Assembly: GCA_003445475.1 (NCBI GenBank)
Contig: DMDP01000010.1
Span: 1 to 8,584 of the forward strand
DNA: 8,584 nucleotides
Reading direction: 5' to 3'
Source: Peptococcaceae bacterium
GTDB taxonomy: Bacteria; Bacillota; Desulfotomaculia; Desulfotomaculales; UBA12532
Made by a program: the position numbers and the translations under genes. This document shows, one piece after another, positions 4,789 through 8,584 of this stretch (the stretch's first letter is position 1; every line of letters begins with the position of its first letter). Below the pieces are notes generated by a model that did no database searches, was not told the DNA's origin, and saw only the letters and a program-made list of their open reading frames with translations.

Positions 4789-7377
4789 TTATCGTTGGAC
4801 GGATTGCACATCGTACCAGTTAGACCCGGCCTTCAACTCTACGAGTAGCGGGACATTTAGCCGGACCGCGCCTTCCATTTCCCGCTTAACCAGCGCCGCT
4901 ACCTCGTCAAACTCTTTCCTGGGTACGTCAAAAATAAGCTCGTCGTGTACCTGCAGCACCATTTTGGTCTCCAGCCCTCTATCTACCAGCTGCCGGTGCA
5001 GGTTTACCATGGCCAGCTTGATTATGTCGGCCGCGCTTCCCTGGATCCTGGTATTCACCGCCGCCCTTTCGCCGAAGGCCCGCGTGGTGCGGTTGGGGTG
5101 GAACAACTCGGGCAAGTACCGCCGGCGGTTGAACAGGGTCGTTACGTATCCCTCTTCGCGGGCGTCGCGGATTGTCTGCTCGATAAAAGCCTTTACCCCG
5201 CTGAAGCGGGTCAGGTAGCGGTCGATAAATCTGCGTGCCTCCTGCCGACTTACGCCAATGTCGCGCGCCAGGCCGAAATCACTTATACCGTAAACAATGC
5301 CAAAATTGACGGCCTTGGCGCGACTGCGCATTGCGGGCGTTACGGAGGCAAGCGGCACCCCGAATACCTCGGCTGCCGTCTGGGTGTGGATGTCCTGGTT
5401 TTCCCGGAACGCCGTGATCAATGCGGGGTCGCCTGAAAGGTGGGCCAGTATCCGCAGTTCGATCTGTGAATAGTCGGCGGCAAGGAGCAGGTTCTCGGGG
5501 TTCCGCGGGATGAAAACTTTACGGATTTTCCGGCCGAGTTCAAGCCGGACGGGGATGTTCTGCAGGTTCGGCTCCGCCGACGACAGCCTTCCGGTCGCGG
5601 TCACCGTTTGGTGAAAGGTGGTATGTAAACAACCGGTTGCGGCGTCGATAACCGCCGCCAGGCCGTCGGCGTACGTTCCTTTAAGTTTCACCAGCTGGCG
5701 GTAGGCCAGGAGCTTACCGACTATCGGGTGCTCTTCCACGAGCTCTTCCAGTACCGCAGCGTCCGTGGAGTACCCGGTTTTCGTCCGTTTCCGCGCCGGC
5801 AGCCGGAGTCGTTCAAAAAGAATATGGGCCAGCTGCTTCGGCGAGTTGATGTTGAACTCTTCACCGGCCAACCGGTATATTTCCAGGGCCAGAGTCTCTA
5901 TGTGCTCGCTCAACTCGCGGGACATCCTCGCCAGCTGTTCCTTGTCAACCGCTATCCCGGCCAGTTCCATGGCGCTCAGCACGGCTGTGAGCGGCAATTC
6001 TATCTCGTAGTAAAGGGTTAGCTGGTCCTGCTGGCGCAGTTTTTCATTGAGCAGGGCGTAAAGGCGGCGGATGGCCTGGGCACGCGCCGCTACCGAAGCG
6101 AGCCCCGTGTTTGGGAGGACAAGGTTGAGCTGGTCGAGAGCAAGTTCGCTCAGGCTCCGGTTAGGGGTCATGGGGTTGACTGTATAGGCGGCGACCATGG
6201 TATCTAAGGCGATGTTCGCTACGTGCCATCCAAGCCTGGCACCGAGTTTATGGATCTCCTTGGCATCGTGGCAGATCTTGCCGATATTTGCATCCTCCAG
6301 GAGATTCTTGAGAAAAGACACCGCGGGCTCTTCGTGCAACCCGGGCAGTACGTACGTTTCTTCTCCTGCGGCCAATCCCACGGACACCGGTTGATTGTTA
6401 ACGATGTCAAGCGCCAGGCCAACCTGCCCAACCCGGCGCACGTCGCGGTATAGATCTCGCAGTCCCCCGGCGTCGCCGACCACTTTGAACGGTGGCGCAA
6501 AAGTTTTAATTTCCTCTTGCTCCCGGAGAAGGTTCTTAATCAGGCTGCGAAATTCGAGGCGGCGAAAGACGTTTAGCAGGGCCGTGTAATCGGGGCCGGG
6601 CCACGCCGGCACCGCGTCCAGGTCAATCCCGGGTACACGGCGCTCGATGGTAGCCACTTCCTTACAGAGCTTGGCCTGGGCCCCGTAATCCCTGATAAGA
6701 TTGCGCGCCCGCGGCGGCAATTCGCCGGCGTGCTCCAGCACGTGTTCCAGCGTGCCAAAACGTTGCAGTAATTCCGCCGCGGTCTTTGGGCCGATGCCGG
6801 GTATACCGGGAATATTGTCGCTCTGGTCGCCGGCCAGCCCTTTCAAATCCACCAGCAACCCGGGTGCCAGGCCGTAACGGGCCACGATTTTCTCCTCGTC
6901 GTACAGCTCCAGTTCGCTGATACCCTTGCGGGTTATTAGCACCTTGACGCGAGGTGAGACGAGTTGCAGGGTGTCTTTGTCCCCCGTAAGGATTACCACG
7001 CCGAGATCTTTTTCCTCGGCCTGGGTGGCAAGGGCGCCGATGATGTCATCGGCCTCGTACCCGTCGACCTCGAAGAAAGGAATGCGGGCGGCCTGCAAAA
7101 CATCTTTAAGCAACGGGAATTGCGGGCGGAGTTCTTCGGGCGTGGCGGGCCTCGAAGCCTTGTACGTCTCAAGGGTATCGTGGCGGAAAGTAACCCTTCC
7201 CTTATCAAAGGCCACGGCCACACGATCGGGTCTTTCCTCGGCCAGGACTTTGAACAGCATATTGGTGAAACCGAAGACGGCGTTTGTCGGCAGGCCTTCG
7301 CGCGTGCTGAGAGAAGGGATGGCATGGTAAGCACGGTGCATGAGGCTGTTGCCGTCGATCAGTAGAAGTTTTTCCAC
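4789..7377 (-). CDS. polA: DNA polymerase I
   Basis: PolA fills repair gaps and removes RNA primers. The 862-residue protein has all three expected regions. The 5'-3' nuclease (1 to about 290) shows LLIDGNSLMHRAYHA, DGYEADDIIG (105-114), TGDKDTLQL (131-139) and GDQSDNIPGIPGIGPKTA (183-200). The middle 3'-5' exonuclease-like region (about 295-450) lacks the DxE pair: the equivalent is Asp324-Ile-Val326, so proofreading is probably absent, as in Bacillus-type enzymes. The polymerase domain has motif A ADYSQIELR with Asp635, motif B RSRAKAVNFGIVYG with Lys688, Phe692 and Tyr696, and motif C VLQVHDELIF with His811-Asp812-Glu813, so catalysis looks intact. Phe692 is the position that normally discriminates against dideoxynucleotides. 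The start is GTG at 7377 with GGGGTGA a few bases upstream. It is the first gene of the minus-strand block, divergent from the S41 protease and 15 bp before mutM. Confidence 0.98.
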   Translation of the reverse strand: MEKLLLIDGNSLMHRAYHAIPSLSTREGLPTNAVFGFTNMLFKVLAEERPDRVAVAFDKGRVTFRHDTLETYKASRPATPEELRPQFPLLKDVLQAARIPFFEVDGYEADDIIGALATQAEEKDLGVVILTGDKDTLQLVSPRVKVLITRKGISELELYDEEKIVARYGLAPGLLVDLKGLAGDQSDNIPGIPGIGPKTAAELLQRFGTLEHVLEHAGELPPRARNLIRDYGAQAKLCKEVATIERRVPGIDLDAVPAWPGPDYTALLNVFRRLEFRSLIKNLLREQEEIKTFAPPFKVVGDAGGLRDLYRDVRRVGQVGLALDIVNNQPVSVGLAAGEETYVLPGLHEEPAVSFLKNLLEDANIGKICHDAKEIHKLGARLGWHVANIALDTMVAAYTVNPMTPNRSLSELALDQLNLVLPNTGLASVAARAQAIRRLYALLNEKLRQQDQLTLYYEIELPLTAVLSAMELAGIAVDKEQLARMSRELSEHIETLALEIYRLAGEEFNINSPKQLAHILFERLRLPARKRTKTGYSTDAAVLEELVEEHPIVGKLLAYRQLVKLKGTYADGLAAVIDAATGCLHTTFHQTVTATGRLSSAEPNLQNIPVRLELGRKIRKVFIPRNPENLLLAADYSQIELRILAHLSGDPALITAFRENQDIHTQTAAEVFGVPLASVTPAMRSRAKAVNFGIVYGISDFGLARDIGVSRQEARRFIDRYLTRFSGVKAFIEQTIRDAREEGYVTTLFNRRRYLPELFHPNRTTRAFGERAAVNTRIQGSAADIIKLAMVNLHRQLVDRGLETKMVLQVHDELIFDVPRKEFDEVAALVKREMEGAVRLNVPLLVELKAGSNWYDVQSVQR

Positions 7378-7501
7378 CCGTTTTCACCCCGGTACTTTCA
7401 TTATTTCAACGTACGGCGGCAAAATACCTGCACTGTTTGCGGCAGGACTTGGTATCCGGCTACCGAAGTAGTTAGAAAACAACGCGGGGGAAGTGGCGTC
7501 C
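7378..7501. promoter_or_regulatory. Divergent intergenic region between polA and ctpA
   Basis: This 124-bp gap must hold start signals for both the minus-strand repair block and the protease. The best plus-strand guess is TTGGTA (7449-7454), an 18-base spacer and TAGAAA (7473-7478); each hexamer matches the sigma-A consensus at only four of six bases. No better pair was found for polA. No gram-positive LexA box (GAAC-N4-GTTC) is present. Confidence 0.45.
7427..7446. repeat. Imperfect 20-bp dyad CCTGC-N10-GCAGG
   Basis: The arms CCTGC (7427-7431) and GCAGG (7442-7446) are perfect inverted repeats separated by ten bases, centred between the two divergent start codons. The spacing suits a dimeric repressor binding one helical face, but five-base arms can arise by chance and I recognise no regulator family. 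Confidence 0.25.
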
Positions 7502-8584
7502 GTGCGCAAGGTTCTTGCTTCGATCGTTGTGATCCTGTTAGTAAGTTGCGCCTGGTTGTCCAGGCCCACCGCCGTCCTGGCCAAAACGGCCAACGGCGTC
7601 AACCTTATACGTGAGGTCTTGGAGAATATCGAAGCGTACCACGTCGACGAGCCAGACCACGAGCTTCTCGTCCAGGGAGCCATCTGGGGGATTATAGACA
7701 CGCTGGAGGACCCGTATACTTCATACTTAACCGGCGAAGAGTTGGCCGGTCTCCTGGAGGATATCGAAGGACGGTTTGGCGGTATAGGTGTCGAACTCGA
7801 AGGAAAGGTCGGCGAAGTACGCGTCCGTAAAGTTCTACCCGGCTCGCCGGCGGCGGAAGCAGGCTTGGCCCCGGGCGATCTTATTACGGCGGTCGACGGC
7901 GAGGACCTTGCGGGGCTCCCGCTGGAGGTCGTGGCCCTGCGCATTCGGGGGCCGGAGGGCACGACGGTGCGGCTGACCATCTTGCGGCAGGGACGGACTT
8001 TTGAAGTTTTGCTTACCCGGCGCAGCATCGAGCTGCCCAGTATCGAAAGCGCGTTGTGGCCCGGCGGCATTGCCTACGTGCAGGTGCGAACCTTCGGGTC
8101 GAGAACGGCGGGCCAGCTAAAGGAGACACTGCTGAAGTATAAAGCGGCCGGTCTTAAGGGCCTCATTATTGATTTGCGGGGGAACCAGGGCGGGCTTTTG
8201 GAACCGGCTGCGGAAGTCGCCGGTTACTTTCTTGGGGAAGGGCGGACGGTGGCCTGGCTGAAGGGGCGCGACACCGAAGAACCGTGCCGGGCAACGGGGA
8301 GTGCCCTGGTAAAGGGCATACCTGTCGCGGTGCTGATCGACGGGCTTACGGCCAGCGCAGCGGAGATACTGGCCGGCGCCCTCCAGGACTACCGGGTAGC
8401 GTTTTTGCTGGGGGAGCCGACCTACGGCAAAGGGTCGGTACAGGAATTGATTCCCTTAAGCAACGGCGGTTTCTTGCGACTTACCACCGCGAGGTATGCA
8501 ACGCCTTTGCACCGCCCGGTGGACGGTGAGGGCCTTGCCCCCGATACGAAAATCGAAACACCTGCCCTGGTACCGCTGGTCGCC
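7502..8584 (+). CDS. CtpA-type carboxyl-terminal processing protease, S41 family (3' end outside window)
   Basis: This secreted or membrane-tethered serine protease family degrades or trims proteins from the C-terminus. The frame is open for 361 residues to the right edge; relatives are about 380-420, so only a short tail is missing. The N-terminus (VRKVLASIVVILLVSCAW) is an export signal; it contains a lipobox-like LVSC with Cys16, and an alternative signal-peptidase I site, AVLA before Lys28. A PDZ domain follows (about 92-165, GIGVELE to the GTTVRLTILR strand). The catalytic domain has the Ser/Lys pair: Ser285 in TASAAEILAGALQD and Lys310 in GEPTYGKGSVQ, 25 residues apart as in known enzymes, with Gln314 four residues after the lysine. 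The usual DLRNNPGG is DLRGNQGG here. The start is GTG at 7502 or in-frame GTG at 7493; a TAG at 7469-7471 closes the frame upstream. GGGGG at 7486-7490 is the nearest purine tract and favours 7502. It is divergent from polA. Confidence 0.93.
   Translation, partial: MRKVLASIVVILLVSCAWLSRPTAVLAKTANGVNLIREVLENIEAYHVDEPDHELLVQGAIWGIIDTLEDPYTSYLTGEELAGLLEDIEGRFGGIGVELEGKVGEVRVRKVLPGSPAAEAGLAPGDLITAVDGEDLAGLPLEVVALRIRGPEGTTVRLTILRQGRTFEVLLTRRSIELPSIESALWPGGIAYVQVRTFGSRTAGQLKETLLKYKAAGLKGLIIDLRGNQGGLLEPAAEVAGYFLGEGRTVAWLKGRDTEEPCRATGSALVKGIPVAVLIDGLTASAAEILAGALQDYRVAFLLGEPTYGKGSVQELIPLSNGGFLRLTTARYATPLHRPVDGEGLAPDTKIETPALVPLVA

Noticed and set aside
4706..5436. Plus-strand frames opposite the mutM start and polA 3' end
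   Set aside because: They mirror conserved polA codons and show no domain or ribosome binding site.
7378..7501. LexA/SOS box in front of polA
   Set aside because: No GAAC-N4-GTTC or close variant is present.
7384..8070. 228-codon open frame on the minus strand opposite the S41 protease
   Set aside because: The plus-strand frame has a signal peptide, PDZ domain and Ser/Lys catalytic pair; the minus frame is a low-complexity Ser/Arg/Pro shadow.

Overview
This window looks like ordinary chromosome from a GC-rich, spore-forming Firmicute, probably a clostridial thermophile or anaerobe of the Desulfotomaculum/Pelotomaculum/Moorella type. The basis is the gene order polA-mutM-ytaF-coaE, which is the order I know from Bacillus and relatives; a YtaF-type sporulation membrane protein; a PolA whose proofreading site has decayed, as in bacilli; and GC-rich codons with strong purine-rich ribosome binding sites. 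The genus is an inference. I see no tRNA or rRNA gene, transposase, phage gene or CRISPR array.

Layout from left to right. Positions 1-1913 (+) are the 3' two thirds of ileS, entering from outside the window. Converging on it, and overlapping its last 222 bp, is a five-gene block on the minus strand, read from right to left: polA (7377-4789), mutM (4773-3829), ytaF (3715-3092), coaE (about 3072-2473) and a membrane-anchored lytic transglycosylase (2465-1692). Divergent from polA, across a 124-bp gap (7378-7501), a CtpA-type S41 protease starts at 7502 (+) and runs off the right edge. No gene-free stretch exceeds about 125 bp.

How the genes work together. PolA fills gaps left by MutM during repair of oxidised purines, so the first two genes form a base-excision-repair pair. 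CoaE makes coenzyme A. YtaF, the transglycosylase and CtpA act at or outside the membrane, and YtaF is associated with sporulation. Gaps in the minus-strand block are 7-20 bp except for 113 bp between mutM and ytaF. That gap holds a candidate stem that would hide the ytaF ribosome binding site.

No previously undescribed system is evident. The points worth a second look are smaller: the RBS-sequestering inverted repeat before ytaF; 7-bp tandem repeats that appear to have extended the MutM C-terminus, with a second array in opposite orientation in the adjacent gap; a transglycosylase reading frame that runs 74 codons antisense into ileS; an EF-hand-like loop in YtaF; and the absence of any ATG start among the six genes whose starts are visible.
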